NCBI RefSeq assembly: GCF_964656455.1
Contig: NC_135720.1
Location: 105,102,696-105,166,695, forward strand
Source of the DNA: Halichoerus grypus
Lineage: Eukaryota > Chordata > Mammalia > Carnivora > Phocidae
Length of the DNA stretch: 64,000 nt
Direction: 5' to 3'
Positions within the stretch are counted from its first letter, which is position 1. Each line of letters opens with the position of its first letter. This document shows positions 21,950-37,050 of this stretch, one piece after another. Under the pieces are notes generated by a model. That model saw only the letters and a program-made list of their open reading frames with translations. It was not told the DNA's origin and ran no database searches. The translations under genes and the position numbers were made by a program.

Positions 21950-23605
21950 ACCCAAATCCTTAAAAACAGAACTAAAATAAAAAAATCAGACACATGATGA
22001 GACCGGACACATGAGAAAGTATATAAAAAAACATATATAACATCCTCTCTAGATATTGAAGTTATGCAAGCAGATTTAAATTAAAAAAAAAAAATACAAC
22101 ACTTAGCATGACCAAGGAAATAAAAGACAGGATTCAGAATTTTGACAGAGAATTGAAACTATTTTTTTCTACATGGAAACTCTAGAATTGAAAATTAAAA
22201 TACCTGACACTAAGAATTCGAAAGATAGGTTTAGCAGCGTGTTAGACAAAACTGAATGAAGAATTAGTTAATTAGAAGCTGGATGAGAATAAAATATCCA
22301 GAATGAAGCACGGAAAGGTAAAAGGATGGAAAATAGAAGACAGCCTAAGAGACCACAGGAAATAGTGAGAAAGTTTAAAAGAATGGAGCAGAAGCAATAT
22401 ATGAGGGGATGAAGGCTAAGATCTTCCAAAAACTGATGAAAGACATCAATCCATATGTTCAATAAGCCCTAGGAATCTAAATCAGAATAAGTCAAAAGGA
22501 ATCTACACCTATTAGAGTAAGACTAAAAAGCACATCTTTTCTCTTGGAGTAGAAATAAAGGCTGAAAATCAAAGATATGGAGAAGATCTTAAAAAACAGA
22601 AAAAACACAGATTAGCTTCAAAGGGGCAACAATTAGATATAGAGTCGATTTCTCAATGGAAACAAGGGAAGCCAGAAGACAATAGAATTCTTCAGAGGGC
22701 TGAAAGAAAAATAACAGCCAACTTGTTATTCAATATCCCTCTGGATTATTCAGGAGGGAAGATGACATTAGACTAATAATTTTTAGACTAATAAAAACTG
22801 AGAGAATTAATCACCAGCAGAGCCATATTAATAGGATATTTTTCAGGCAGAATGAAATAATCCCAAATGGAAGGTCAGAGATGCAGAAATGAACGAAAAC
22901 CATTGAAAATGGTAAGCATGTGGATCATGTTAAATAATATTGGCTGTGTATAATAATAATAATATAATAGTGTTTAGGGGGAGTTAAGGTCCTAAGGTCC
23001 TTCCCTATATTTTGGGGGAAGAGAGTAAAAAAATCATTTAATGTTAGGATGTTAAGAAGGCATGCTGTAATCTTTGGGTAACTTCTAAAAGCCTGTAAAA
23101 GGGTGAATAACTTCTAAATTAATAGAGGAGGATAGTTGAATAAAATAATTCTAGCAGGAAACAAAGGAAGGAGGGAAGAAGCAACATGGAGTAGGTAGGA
23201 CATATAGAAAGCACTTAGTAAGATGGTAGATTTAAACTCAAATATAAACATAATATTATTATATGTCAAATGACTAAATTTTCCCATTAAAAGGCAAAAT
23301 TTTTCAGATTTTCAGACTTATTTTGGATAAGACCCAAAATTCAAATACACACTGTTTATGTACAGGTACCTGAAATATAGAAAGAATGATAAAGGATGAG
23401 AAAAAGTATAACATATAACACTAACAAAACAAAAAGCTATTAGAGTTATATTAAAATAATGGGTTTTAAAGCATTACTAGATATAAAGAGAGACACTTCA
23501 CAATTATATAAAATTTAATTCACTAGGAAGATGTAATTTTATATTTGCATGCACCTAATAACTTGGCATCAAAACATACAAAGCAAAAATTGACAGAACC
23601 ATATT
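21950..23605 (+). mobile_element. Old L1 (sense): ORF1 remnant into start of ORF2
   Basis: The sequence follows the nucleotide order of an L1M/HAL1-type ORF1: tggaaactctagaattgaaa, ttccaaaaactgatgaaag, gctgaaaatcaaagatatgg, ggaagccagaagacaataga, aactgagagaattaatcacc, tttttcaggcagaatgaaat. After an intergenic part comes the ORF2 endonuclease start (agatggtagatttaaactc, gcatgcacctaataact, aagcaaaaattgacagaacc). All frames are broken. It is the opposite, 5' half of L1 compared with the antisense copies elsewhere in the window. Confidence 0.85.
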
Positions 23606-23679
23606 ATTGTACTTCAGATTCCTTTTCTGCTTCCTGGGGTCACAGAAGCTGGGCATTTCAGCTGTTAGGGCCCTCTCTC

Positions 23680-23914
23680 AGAAATATCCTATCTGGGGGG
23701 TGCCTGGGTGGCTCAGTCGTTAAGCATCTGCCTTCGGCTCGGGTCATGATCCCAGAGTCCTGGGATCAAGCCCCTCATCAGGTTCCTTGCTCCACGGGAA
23801 GCCTTCTTCTCCCTCTCCCACTCCCCCTGCTTGTGTTCCCTCTCTTGCTGTGTCTCTCTCTGTCAAATAAATAAATAAAATCTTAAAAAAAAAAGAAAGA
23901 AATATCCTATCTGG
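23680..23914 (+). mobile_element. CAN SINE (sense) with 17-bp target-site duplication
   Basis: A full-length sense SINE at 23697-23897: head ggggtgcctgggtggctcag, then ggtcatgatcccagag, the CT-rich tctccctctcccactcccc, and tail caaataaataaataaaatc plus poly-A. Target copies agaaatatcctatctgg lie at 23680-23696 and 23898-23914 and are identical, so this is one of the youngest insertions here. The CT-rich body is the arctoid type. Confidence 0.98.
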
Positions 23915-24479
23915 TTCATTTATGGAGTCGTTTTTGGACATGGAGCCATCTTGGCTAACTCACTTGTCTTATATGCAAAGAATGTGTGTTGCAGATACTA
24001 TCAGTGCTTTACCTCATCTTACTCATCATTTTCCTACACAGCTACCTGGTAGCTTCCAATTGTAAGCACCTGAAACTCTTATACCTGAGGGCTTATTCTA
24101 GCTGCAGAGCCTGCTCCTGCATGTGGGACATTCCAAAAGCGTCAGAGTAAGTGCTCCCAGGAGCAACCCTCAAACAGTGGCTGGTGTGAGCCAGTCGATA
24201 AATACCCCCTACTCCTTTGCTCTTCAAGGAAACTTGGAGATGTACATTTTCCATTGTATTCCCAGAGACCTCCAGCAAGACTGACCTTCGGTTGCCCACA
24301 GGGATAACTGGCTTGATATAATTCCGCTTCCCCTCCCTTTTTTGGCTATCTTCCCTTTCCTGCCCGATTTCCCTACTCCCCTCCTGTTATTCCTTAAGAT
24401 CATCTTCCAAATAAAGTATATTCAAATAGTTTTCTTAGGGTCTACTTCTAGGGAAACTCAAACCAAAATAATATCCCTT
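23915..24479 (+). mobile_element. LTR-like sequence, family uncertain
   Basis: The block contains tgtgagccagtcgataaata, ccccctactcctttgctctt, ccaaataaagtatattcaa (a polyadenylation-type signal) and ends ctacttctagggaaactcaa. This layout resembles an ERVL-type LTR 3' part. I cannot name it, and no internal coding region accompanies it. Confidence 0.4.
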
Positions 24480-25065
24480 GTTTTAATAAGAACATTACCA
24501 GTTCCTGCGATGTTGCTTGGCTCTAAGGTGGTCTCCATTCCTTCATCCCATTTTCTTGACCTGTCCTTATCCATGACATCATGTGTATCTTTCACCTGGA
24601 CTGTTCTGACAGTGGTTTTCTGCCCCCATAATTTCCCTCCCATTGCTTCTCCACAGGCAGCCTCAGTAACCTTCCTGTTAAGCACAGAGCTCATCATTGC
24701 ATACTTTCTACTCCAATATCTTCTGTGGCTTTCCACTGCCCACAACAGAAAATTCCAGTACTCAGCTTAGCATGCAAAGTCCACTGTGATCTAATGTCAG
24801 TTCACCTTTTCAGTCACTCCCCATTCTCCTCTGCTTTCTTTCCAAAGCCTGTGCTCATTTCTCAGCCACCCTCATTTGTGGGCAACAGTCCTCATGTTCT
24901 ACCATTGCCTATTATTATGCTCTCCCCTATTCCAGAGTCACAAGTCCATGAGCCATCCTTCAAGGCTCAGTTCAAATGACACCACTGTGAAGCCTTCCTG
25001 ATGTCTCCCATTAGTCTTTGTGACTTTCCATAGTGCCTCAAACTTGGTGACTGCTGGTGGATTTT
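24480..25065 (+). mobile_element. L2 LINE (sense), 3' portion
   Basis: Motifs appear in L2 order: tctgtggctttccactgccc, cttagcatgcaaagtccac, tcactccccattctcctctg, ctattccagagtcac, ccttcaaggctcagttcaaa, gaagccttcctgatgtctcc. The last 200 bp of L2 are missing. The following 180 bp, up to the L1, are unassigned. Confidence 0.75.
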
Positions 25066-25249
25066 GAGAACAGATGACATGAAATCCTCAAGAACAAAAA
25101 TTCCTAGGTCTTCCTCATTGGATTACCTGTAAGACAAATATGCTGTGTAATTTGGGGTCAGTCCCTTATCCTTTTTGCTCTTAGTTACTACAACTGCACT
25201 TTAAGTACTTTCAACTAGAATCAGTGTTTCTCCAAGGAAGAATGGGGTG

Positions 25250-25642
25250 CAATTTTTTATTTTATTTCTAGTATAGTTAACATACAGTGTTATATTAGTT
25301 TCAAGTGTATAATATAGTGATTCAACACTTCCATACAACACATGGTGCTCATCACAAGTATGCTCCTTAATCCCCATCATCTATTTCCCCCATCCCACCT
25401 CCCCTTTGGTAACCATTAGTTTGTTCTCTATATTAAGAGTCTGTTTATTGGCTTCTCTCTCTCTCTTTTTTCTTTGCTCACTTGTTTTGTTTCTTAAATT
25501 CCACATATGAGTGAAATCGTATGGTATTTGTCTTTTTCTGATTGACTTATTTCATTTGGCATTACATTTGCTAGCTCCATCCATGTCATTGCAAATGGCA
25601 AGATTTCGTTCCTTTTATTATGGCTGAATAATATTCCATTAT

Positions 25643-25660
<18 letters not shown>
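25250..25660 (-). mobile_element. L1 3' end (antisense), host of the larger L1
   Basis: About 400 bp match the complement of a carnivore L1 3'UTR (gttaacatacagtgttata, cacatggtgctcatcacaag, ggtaaccattagtttgttct, gtgaaatcgtatggtatttg). It is split at 25660 and resumes for about 25 bp after 29762 (atccattcatctatcagtgg). This fixes the order of insertion: this L1 first, the 4.1-kb L1 second. Confidence 0.9.
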
Positions 25661-29762
<4,102 letters not shown>

Positions 29763-29787
29763 ATCCATTCATCTATCAGTGGACAGA

Positions 29788-29935
29788 GGAGTGTAGTTCT
29801 TCATTGTGCAAACTGCCTTGTGCTTTGTGGGATATTTAGCATCTCTGGCCCATGGCACCCAATGCCAGACCACCTCTCATCATTGTTACAATAAAAAAGA
29901 CTAACACATTTTCAAATGCTCTAGGAATATCTCCA
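29788..29935 (-). mobile_element. MER5A-like DNA transposon fragment (hAT-Charlie)
   Basis: The order gtagttcttcattgtgcaaa, ctgccttgtgctttgtggga, tatttagcatctctggccc, atgccagaccacctctc, ttttcaaatgctctagga fits the complement of MER5A. It is non-coding and has lost its terminal inverted repeats. Confidence 0.7.
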
Positions 29936-31029
29936 CTAGACTGGGTGATTCCTCAGGATCTTCCAGTTTGGATATTCTTGGAATCCTCTGGTTAGTATGT
30001 AGGGACCACTGGTGGCCCAGAAACATGCAGAGGCCTGAATCGTGGGTCAATGCTGGGGAAAAGCTTAAACCAAACTGGAGACAATGCCCATACCATGACC
30101 GGGCACCTGAGGATAGAACTAGTGTCCAGTGTCCCAATCTTCAAAGGGGCACAAACTCCCAGCCGGCTCTGGCTGGCTTCCCAATCTGAGGAGTTTCAGT
30201 CTGCCCTGATGGACAGGAGTCCAGACAGTAGGTGATATTCTGGTGAGGGAAGGACAACCTACAGCAGTACTCCATGGGTAGGGACCAGCTGGCAGGGCAA
30301 GGGCTAGGACTTGGACAACATCATGAGCAATCAGAGGATTTGCAAGAGCAAGTTAAAAAGTCAGTTTCCTTATGCAGGCCATCCCAGGAGGTTGGTGGGG
30401 TGGATGGGGGACAGCTGTGACTTGGAGAGCAGGACAGGGCTCGAGACTGACCACCAGGCTTGTGGGCAGTGGTTATGGGCAGTAGGATGGTTGTGATAAC
30501 ACTGATCTGGAGGAGGCTGCAAACACACTTGGTTGTCCAGTCTCGTTGGTCGCGGTGGGTAGGGGCTGAGAAAGATTGCTGTGTTCATGAGAGACGAACA
30601 CTGACCAGGGATGAGACAAATGAAGAGCAGCCATTCCTCAGAGGTAGTTTGTGGCTGGGGCTCTGGGGAAACCAGAATGTTGCCCAATGTTGAAAGCTCA
30701 GGGTGAGTTTTCAGAAGGTTCTGGGAATTGCTCCACTCACTAACTCACCGAGTCATCCATCCCACAAGCGTCTCTGAGGCTGCTATGAGACCAACCCTAT
30801 CTTGTACATGTTCTGGGACCATAGTTCCTCTGGCGTGAGGTGTCAGAGCTTTGGTGACTGGTAAAGGAGGAACTTGGCAGGAGAAGAATTTGTTAATATT
30901 TCTCCAGCGGGGCCTAGGAGAGGCTGCTCTGAGTTGAGACCACTGGCCTCAAGCAGGTAAGGGGCAGGAAGGAGGAGGGCTGGAAAGGACAATGCTGGGT
31001 AGAGTGCCACCTGAGCTCATGTGCGCAAC
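29936..31029. other. Unique DNA, nothing recognised
   Basis: No repeat family, RNA gene or exon is recognised. Frames on both strands are short and lack domains. Confidence 0.4.
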
Positions 31030-31095
31030 CACCCTGTGAGTTAGAGGCTCTGCTTTCCCTTGTTTTGCAGATGAACAGAGGCTCATTCTTGGGTT
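31030..31095 (-). mobile_element. MIR fragment (antisense)
   Basis: A short piece (caaccaccctgtgagttaga, ttttgcagatgaacagaggc) fits the reverse MIR core. Confidence 0.55.
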
Positions 31096-31404
31096 CAGAA
31101 GGGCATTTCTCCAGGTTCTTCCAGCTTGAGCTGCCCCGAGAATCTCCAACGGCCCTTGCTGTGATGTCTGCGATCTTGGGATCTCAGGTGGCAGCTGCTG
31201 GAGTGGGAGGCGGGCGGTCTCGGGGCCCCCTCTGCTCCTTCTGACGGCGACGTCTGGGCCTCAGCGGGAACACCATACATCGGTTTGCCACAAGCCTGGT
31301 TATACGGCTGGCCTCCTGGAATCTGCTCACCCTCAGGCAAACTGATAAAACCAAATTTTTGAACTTTCCACACCAAGGACCGAGGTTTGGTGACTCCACT
31401 GTGC
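31096..31404. other. Unique DNA
   Basis: Nothing beyond short domain-free minus-strand frames is seen. Confidence 0.35.
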
Positions 31405-31650
31405 ACCTAAGAATGCTAGCTAACATGTTCTAACACGAGTACTTGTGATGTGCCTGGCACTGCTCTCAGCAGTTCAGCTATATTAACTCACTGGAGCCGC
31501 ACACCAACCTGGGAGCTAGGTACCCTTGTTAGCCTCGTTTTACAGATGAGGACACAGAGGTATGGAGAGGCTGAGTAACTTGCCTATAGTCGCACAGCTG
31601 ATAATGGGCAAATCGGGGTTCAAATCCTGGTATGTTGGCTCCAGAGGCTC
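31405..31650 (-). mobile_element. MIR SINE (antisense), near full length
   Basis: All MIR blocks are present in reverse order: atgtgcctggcactgctctc, attaactcactggagccgc, gttttacagatgaggacaca, gagtaacttgcctatagtcg, cacagctgataatgggcaa, ggttcaaatcctgg. It is one of the best-preserved MIRs here. Confidence 0.93.
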
Positions 31651-31734
31651 CAGAAGTGTGGTCAGGGGCTGGCTGAAGAGACTGCCCCTCTCTGAGTTAA
31701 GGACACCTGGATTTGGTTCCCCAAAGACTGCAGT

Positions 31735-31835
31735 GGAATTTCGGTGAATTAGCTATGTGACCTGAAACACATCCCTTACTCTCCTGAATATCCGTTTTCG
31801 CCCTGGTTGAATGAAAGGATTGAAATGCAGGATCC
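31735..31835 (+). mobile_element. MIR fragment (sense)
   Basis: It contains gaattagctatgtgacctg and cttactctcctgaatatccg, which fit the sense MIR core in a diverged copy. Confidence 0.6.
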
Positions 31836-33185
31836 CAACTTGGTTCCAGCTCTGACATTTCAAGAGGCTTCATCAGGCTAAAATAAGCAGCAAGAGGCGC
31901 ATTGTGGTTGCGAAAGGGAGCCTAGGATGTGCGTGCGTAGAAGCTAGGAGGCTCTCCCTGGTGAGGAAGCATGGAGGGCTAATTGCGAGCGCATGAGCTC
32001 AGCTGGGGGCCACTTTCTCCCCTCTGTGTCCACAGCTGGCTGTGAGTCACTGACGGGTCACTCGCCACAGCAGGGCTGCTGGAGACAGGGCAGGCCCAGA
32101 GCATGGACAGAAGACAAGTCCAACTTGGTCCCAGCCTTAGGGGCCCCAGGGCGCGTTCTTCCCAGTCCCTGTCTAGATGCTACTGTACTCCGGCTAGAAA
32201 GTGCTCCATCTCTGTCTCCCCGAGCAGAGCACCCCTTTCTATCTCAGCTCTGTCAGCCCTGGTCCCTGGGCTGCTCAGCTCACACCCAGTGGATCCCTCC
32301 TCTGAGCCAGCGGTGGGATAGAGGCAGCTAAGACTACAATTCCTGCTCTCAAGAAGCTCATAGAGCTTGGGGGTGGGGGGTGGGGCACGGAGAGGGCTCC
32401 TAGGCATGAGCTGGACCTATGTCTCAGGCTTCTGAACATGCCGGGGGGAACTCAGAGCCAGGGCACCTGCCCCGCCCACCCCAGCCTCCGCAGGCCAGGT
32501 CATTGCCAAGTGAGACCAGGTGCCAAGTTCCTCCTTCTCAATGCCATCCCCAACCCCGAGGAGGAAGCTGCCGCAGGAGCATTGACCTCAGGACGCATTC
32601 GTGCCAAGGGGTCAGCCCCTGGGAAAGTAGCCCAAAGGGGGTGACCTTTTTGGGAAGAGTGAGAGGGGAATCAGGACGGAGCTGCTCCCAAGACACCTCT
32701 GTCCTTGCCCTGCTGCAAACGTCATCCAGCACGACACGTCTGGCATTGCTGGATGGATTAGAAGTGTGCTTTTCTGTAAGTGAGTGTGCGGCGTGCATCT
32801 CGGGGCCCGTGGCTATTTGTCCACCTGGGGTCTGATTCAGATGCAATTCTGAGACATGGGTCAGCTGTCTGCAGCCTCCTGCTCATGTGTGAATACTCGG
32901 TAGTAATCATCCTCATTCATTCATTCATTCATTCAAGTAATAGCACCTCTGCCAAGTGCTCCCCTTGGTTCTGCTTAAACTCATCCTGAGAAACTCACTG
33001 TCTTCTGGGGCAGCCTGATCCACATTGTGACCATCTGACTTCGAAAACCTTCCTATTAATGATTTGAAATCTGACTCCCTGGGCTGACCTTCTGCTGGTG
33101 CTCCTGCTCCTTCTGCCCCTGGAGAACTACATATGGCAGCCCTTGGACAGTTCAAGGTACCTCCATTCCCCCGCCTGCCCTCCTT
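31836..33185. other. Unique DNA with (TCAT)n
   Basis: No gene is recognised. A short tetranucleotide run (TCAT, about 5.5 units) lies at 32913-32935. Frames such as 32419-32835 lack domains. Confidence 0.45.
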
Positions 33186-33485
33186 CTCTCTTTCTTCCCT
33201 CCTCTGTAGACATTTCTGGAGCTCCTATGATGTGCCAGGCACCAGGAAAACAATAGTAAGCAACGGCACATACGGCCCTCGACCTCACGGTGCTTACAGT
33301 CCATTAGGGAGACACCATGAACGGAACACTCACATGGGTAAAGCTGCTTCTGGTAAGGGCTACCCCAAGACCAGGGCTGGGTGGCAGGCAGAGCATATAA
33401 ACGTGGGACATAACCGACAGCGAGGTCAGAAAAGGCTTCCCTAAGGAAGTAGAGCTGTAGCTGCTGGGAAGAAGGTACAGAGCTT
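33186..33485 (-). mobile_element. L2 LINE 3' region (antisense)
   Basis: The order ggagctcctatgatgtgcca, ggcaccaggaaaacaatagt, cacggtgcttacagtccatt, agggagacaccatgaacgg, agaaaaggcttccctaagg is the complement of the last 300 bp of L2. Confidence 0.85.
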
Positions 33486-34320
33486 AACGAGCTGAGGAGC
33501 TGGAGACTCACCAGTATGCAAAGGCTGTGGCTGGAGCGGGGGCCTCCCAGATGCCAGAGTCTTGTTTTGGGGGCTAAACATCCTTGTGGTAGTTCCTCCT
33601 ATGATGGGCTTTCTAGATCCTTCTACACCCTGTCACTCTGTCATTGTCCCCTTCAGGGGGAGATCCCCAGGTCTGGACCCACGGCTTCTGGAGGGCCTGG
33701 CCAACTCAGAGCCCGGGGGCTGCCCCTCTCTCTTCTAGCTGGCTGCTGTCCTCCCATTAGCACAGCTCAGATCTGCATATTCGTCGCTCCCTAGGGAACA
33801 AGTCCCCTCCCAGCAATGCTCACCCAAATCCATCTTACTTGTGCCCCCCACCCCCAGCCTGTGTCTGAGCTGTTCGGTATCTGACCTTGCGTTCGCGTCC
33901 TTGTGTTGGTGTACGAATGCTCATCTCTCTGATGTGGCCTGCTTGTTCCAGTCCCGCAGAGTCTGTTCTGAGTCTAGATTCTAGACTCAGACCTGATTCT
34001 AGATTCTGCTGCTGGCTGGCATGTGCGGGGCTGCATTCCCTGTGAATGTGAGCGGCCAAGGAGTTCGCATGTCCTGTCTGCGTATCCTGGACAAGGTACT
34101 GGCAGGCAAGGTCTCAGAGAGTGTGGGGGGTGACCGGGAAGGCAAGAGGCCCGAGAGCTTGGGAGGGGGGTTTGGAGGAGCAGCTACTTGGGCTCCAGAG
34201 AGATGTGCCTAGGGCCTGAGGCCTACACTATGCTCAAACCACACTGTTCTGTGATCTCTGACCCCTGTCCTGTGCCTTTCTGCAGCCCTCGTCAATGCAG
34301 ACCAAGGAGTGGGGCCAGCT
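33486..34320. other. Unique DNA with a 25-bp palindrome
   Basis: No gene is recognised. A palindrome at 33967-33991 has two 12-bp arms (tctgagtctaga and tctagactcaga) around one T. A partial third copy (gattctagattctg) follows it. Confidence 0.45.
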
Positions 34321-34401
34321 GCATGTGCGTTTGTGCATGTGTGGCATGCCCACGTCTGTCTGTGTCTGTGGGTGTGAGGTGTGTGAATGTGTGTGAGTTG
34401 T
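34321..34401. repeat. Degenerate TG-rich repeat
   Basis: An imperfect TG/TGTC-rich stretch (gcatgtgcgtttgtgcatgt, tgtctgtgtctgtgggtgtg) looks like a decayed dinucleotide array. Confidence 0.75.
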
Positions 34402-34689
34402 CCCATTAGGCCTTGCTGTTGGCTGGCACCCATCATTTGCCGGTAGTAACCCTGTCACTCGGGGCGATCCAGGTCACCAGAGCCTTGGAAGAGCTTCCAC
34501 CAGACCTGCCTTGCCTAACAGCCATACCAGGTGACCCCATCTGCCCTCCTGCCCTCCTGTCTGCCTTCAGCGTCCTCACTCACCACCCTAGTCCCTCGGG
34601 GAGCTGACGGGGCAAGCGGGCAGGACCCCTACCCCAGTCCTTTACTTCTGTCCACAGGTCACCCTGCTGCTGGTGTCATCCCTCTGGCC
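34402..34689. other. Unique GC-rich DNA
   Basis: Nothing is recognised. A small duplication (ctgccctcctgccctcctg) lies near 34540. Confidence 0.35.
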
Positions 34690-34858
34690 CCCCTTTTTAC
34701 CTCATCACTTCCCCTGTCACCCCTCTCCTCACCTTTTCATACTCAGCTGAGGCATGGACTCCTCCAGGAAGCCCTCCCTGATCCACCTCTGTGTTCTCAC
34801 AGTCTGGAGGCCCTAAGGGGGCAGGGCCCCTGTGGGATTTATTATAGTGTTAGAGGCT
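34690..34858 (+). mobile_element. L2-like 3' fragment (sense)
   Basis: The order gcatggactcctccaggaag, ccctccctgatccacctctg, tgttctcacagtctggaggc, gggggcagggcccctgtgg matches the L2 3' region. The terminal AT-rich end is lost or was displaced by the SINE that follows. Confidence 0.55.
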
Positions 34859-35080
34859 AAAACTCAATACATCTTTTTTTTTTTAATTTTATTTTATTTA
34901 TTTGAGAGAGAGAGAGCGAGCACAAGCAGGGGTGGGGGCAGAGGGAGAGGGAGAAACAGGCTCCCCTCTGAGCAGGGAGCTCGATTTGGGGCTCGATCCC
35001 AGGACCCTGAGATCATGACCTGAGCCGAAGGCAGATGCTTCGACTGAGCCACCCAGGCGCCCCAAAACTCAATACATCTT
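34859..35080 (-). mobile_element. CAN SINE (antisense) with 17-bp target-site duplication
   Basis: The element (34876-35063) reads in antisense: poly-T tail, GA-rich body, ggggctcgatcccaggaccc, tgagatcatgacctgagccg and a head ending gagccacccaggcgcccc. Identical target copies aaaactcaatacatctt lie at 34859-34875 and 35064-35080. Confidence 0.98.
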
Positions 35081-35084
35081 ATTA

Positions 35085-35240
35085 GATGAATGAAACAGTA
35101 ACCTCTCTGGGCTTCATATTTCTTATCTGTAAAATGAAAATAAATGAAATTTGACACACAGGGTTCTGAAGCAGGTTGTGGGAGATGGTGCCTGTGAATG
35201 TCCTACTATCATGCTGGGCATATAGCAGATGTCCTGAAAC
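35085..35240 (+). mobile_element. MIR SINE (sense), 3' part
   Basis: The order aacctctctgggcttcatat, ttcttatctgtaaaatgaaa, gaatgtcctactatcatgct, gggcatatagcagatg fits the sense MIR from core to 3' end. Confidence 0.75.
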
Positions 35241-35334
35241 ACTCCTCACTTTTTTGCCCTTTAATGTTTGTGAACACATGTTCTTTTCTGTTTAAAAATA
35301 TTGTACATTTTTGGACTCCTTTTGTTTCCAAAGC

Positions 35335-35605
35335 ATGACTGGCTTCTCGGAGCTCAGGTCTCCACTCAAATGTCACCTCCTCCCAAAGACAGTCTTCGAC
35401 TATGCCATCTGAAATCGCCCCACCCATCCCACACTCTCCACTCCAAGTCTTATCATGACCTGAACTTTTGTCTTTTCTGACTTGTTGATCAACTGTCATC
35501 CCTCCCTAGAATGTGAGTACCACGAGGGCAGAGACTTTGGCTGATTTTTCTACTCCCGTAGCCCCAGTGCCCAGAGCTGTGCCTGGCAGAGAACAGAGAT
35601 CCAGG
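35335..35605 (+). mobile_element. L2 LINE 3' end (sense)
   Basis: The order ctccactcaaatgtcacctc, ctccctagaatgtgagtacc, acgagggcagagactttggc, cagtgcccagagctgtgcct matches L2 up to about 30 bp from its end. The segment gtgagtaccacgagggcag is the same L2 region that forms the 40-bp array at 54 kb. Confidence 0.88.
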
Positions 35606-35651
35606 AGTTCCCTAGGCCAAGGCAGTGAAGTCTCTAGGGGACAAATGACTC

Positions 35652-35698
35652 TGTGTGTGTGCGTGCGCGCGCGCGCGCGCGCGTGTGTGTGTGTGTGT
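35652..35698. repeat. (TG)n(CG)n(TG)n alternating tract, Z-DNA type
   Basis: A 47-bp strictly alternating purine-pyrimidine run has a GC core of about 10 CG steps flanked by GT repeats. CG alternation is the strongest known Z-DNA-forming sequence, and its survival is notable because methylated CpG usually decays. Confidence 0.93.
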
Positions 35699-35700
35699 TT

Positions 35701-36720
35701 GGGATAGAGAATGGTGAGGTACCCTGAGGGAAATCGGGAAAAATGGTCTGTCCGGGGCCGTGCAGGTGCAAGCTGCCTGGGGGTGTAAGTGTGGGGGCAG
35801 CACCTCCTTTGCCTGGTGACCCTGGGGGGCTGGGCTGAACACAAGCCTTTCTCAGCACCCCTGAGAACAGGCCATCTGTTGGCAAGGAGGGACCGGGGTA
35901 CTTCGGCAGTTCCCCCACTCTGGAGGGACCCGCCCCGCTGCCCTGTGCTGGGACCCCAGGCCCAGGCCTGCCTCTTATTGGTGCTATCTTTCTTCCCTCT
36001 GTGGCACCTGCTCCCCTCCTCAGTCTGGCCTTCCTGTCACCAGTGCCCCAGGGGCCGCCTCCCGCCTGCATTCCCTGTTGGCACCAAATCCTCACACTTA
36101 CAGCTTTAGTGGTGCTGTGGGGCTCCCCGGGTCTCCTGCAGTGGGGTACACAACCCCAGTTGGGTTTCCTGGTGCTCAGCCTCCTACAGCTCAACCACTG
36201 CGGGGCCCTTACCAGCTCCCCACCCCTGCCACTCTGGTCCTTGTCCTAGGCATAGTGAGAGGGATTCCAGAAAAAAGCTGCAGAGGCTCCTGCCATAAGT
36301 GCTGCCCCTCCCACTGGGGAAGGGCCCTCTCTGTCTCCACTCATCCCACTCTCCCCCCAGCTGAGGGGCCCAGCACCAGAGAAACCCACCTGACCTCTGG
36401 CTGGGGCGGGGGTGGGTGGGTAGGGAGGGCAGTGAGCGTTTGCATGGACCCAGCTTTGGACCCAGGCCCCTGCCCAGCCCTGCTGGAGTTACCCAGTGTT
36501 GAAAGGATGCCCCCTATCTGTTTGAGCCCCCCACCCTGTTACCCCGGGGCCCTGCTCCCTACACCCAGAAGGCCCACAATCACTGCTTCATGCTCAGAGC
36601 TGTCAGAACCCCCAGTTCGAGAGCTCCCAGCCCTGGCAGGGCCCCAGAATGCTTGCAAGGGAAGGATTTCAGGGTTCAGAGGTTTATGAAGTGTGCTCTC
36701 TGGAGTGCCCTGGAGATGAT
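35701..36720. other. GC-rich unique DNA with a stop-free plus-strand frame
   Basis: A plus-strand frame stays open from 35865 to 36689 (about 274 codons) but contains no ATG near its start. A pyrimidine tract ending ctgctcccctcctcag at 36023 is a good splice-acceptor match in that frame. The peptide beyond it (SGLPVTSAPGAASRLHS, then Pro/Gly-rich) matches nothing I know. It may be chance in stop-poor DNA, so no gene is called. Confidence 0.3.

Positions 36721-36782
<62 letters not shown>
36721..36782. repeat. (GT)n(GA)n compound microsatellite
   Basis: A GT run (36721-36745) passes directly into a GA run (36746-36782). The GA part is a mirror-symmetric purine tract able to form triplex DNA, next to a Z-prone GT part. 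Confidence 0.95.
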
Positions 36783-36786
<4 letters not shown>

Positions 36787-36924
36787 CTAGGGTTCTGGGC
36801 CCCCACTCTTATTTTGACCATAGAACCCCAAACATTTTCTGTGTTACCAGTGGAGATGCCACTTAAGTTACTAAACAGAAGGATCCATTATTTAAAAAAA
36901 AAGTTTGAAAATCATGAAAATTGG

Positions 36925-37050
36925 ACAAAAGTCCTTTTACATATGGGGAAACTGAGGCCCAGAGGAGCACATAGCTTCTCAAGGTCACAGTGGGATCAGT
37001 GGCAGAGCTCGTACCATACCAGACTGCCTGGCTCATAGGCTGACATTCTT
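36925..37050 (-). mobile_element. MIR SINE (antisense)
   Basis: The order ttacatatggggaaactgag, gcccagaggagcacatagct, tctcaaggtcacagtgggat, cagtggcagagctcgtacc is a clear reverse MIR core and 5' half. Confidence 0.9.

Noticed and set aside
23697..23897. tRNA gene at the SINE head (and at the other SINEs)
   Set aside because: The tRNA-like head is part of CAN SINEs with tails and target-site duplications; no intact cloverleaf tRNA is present.
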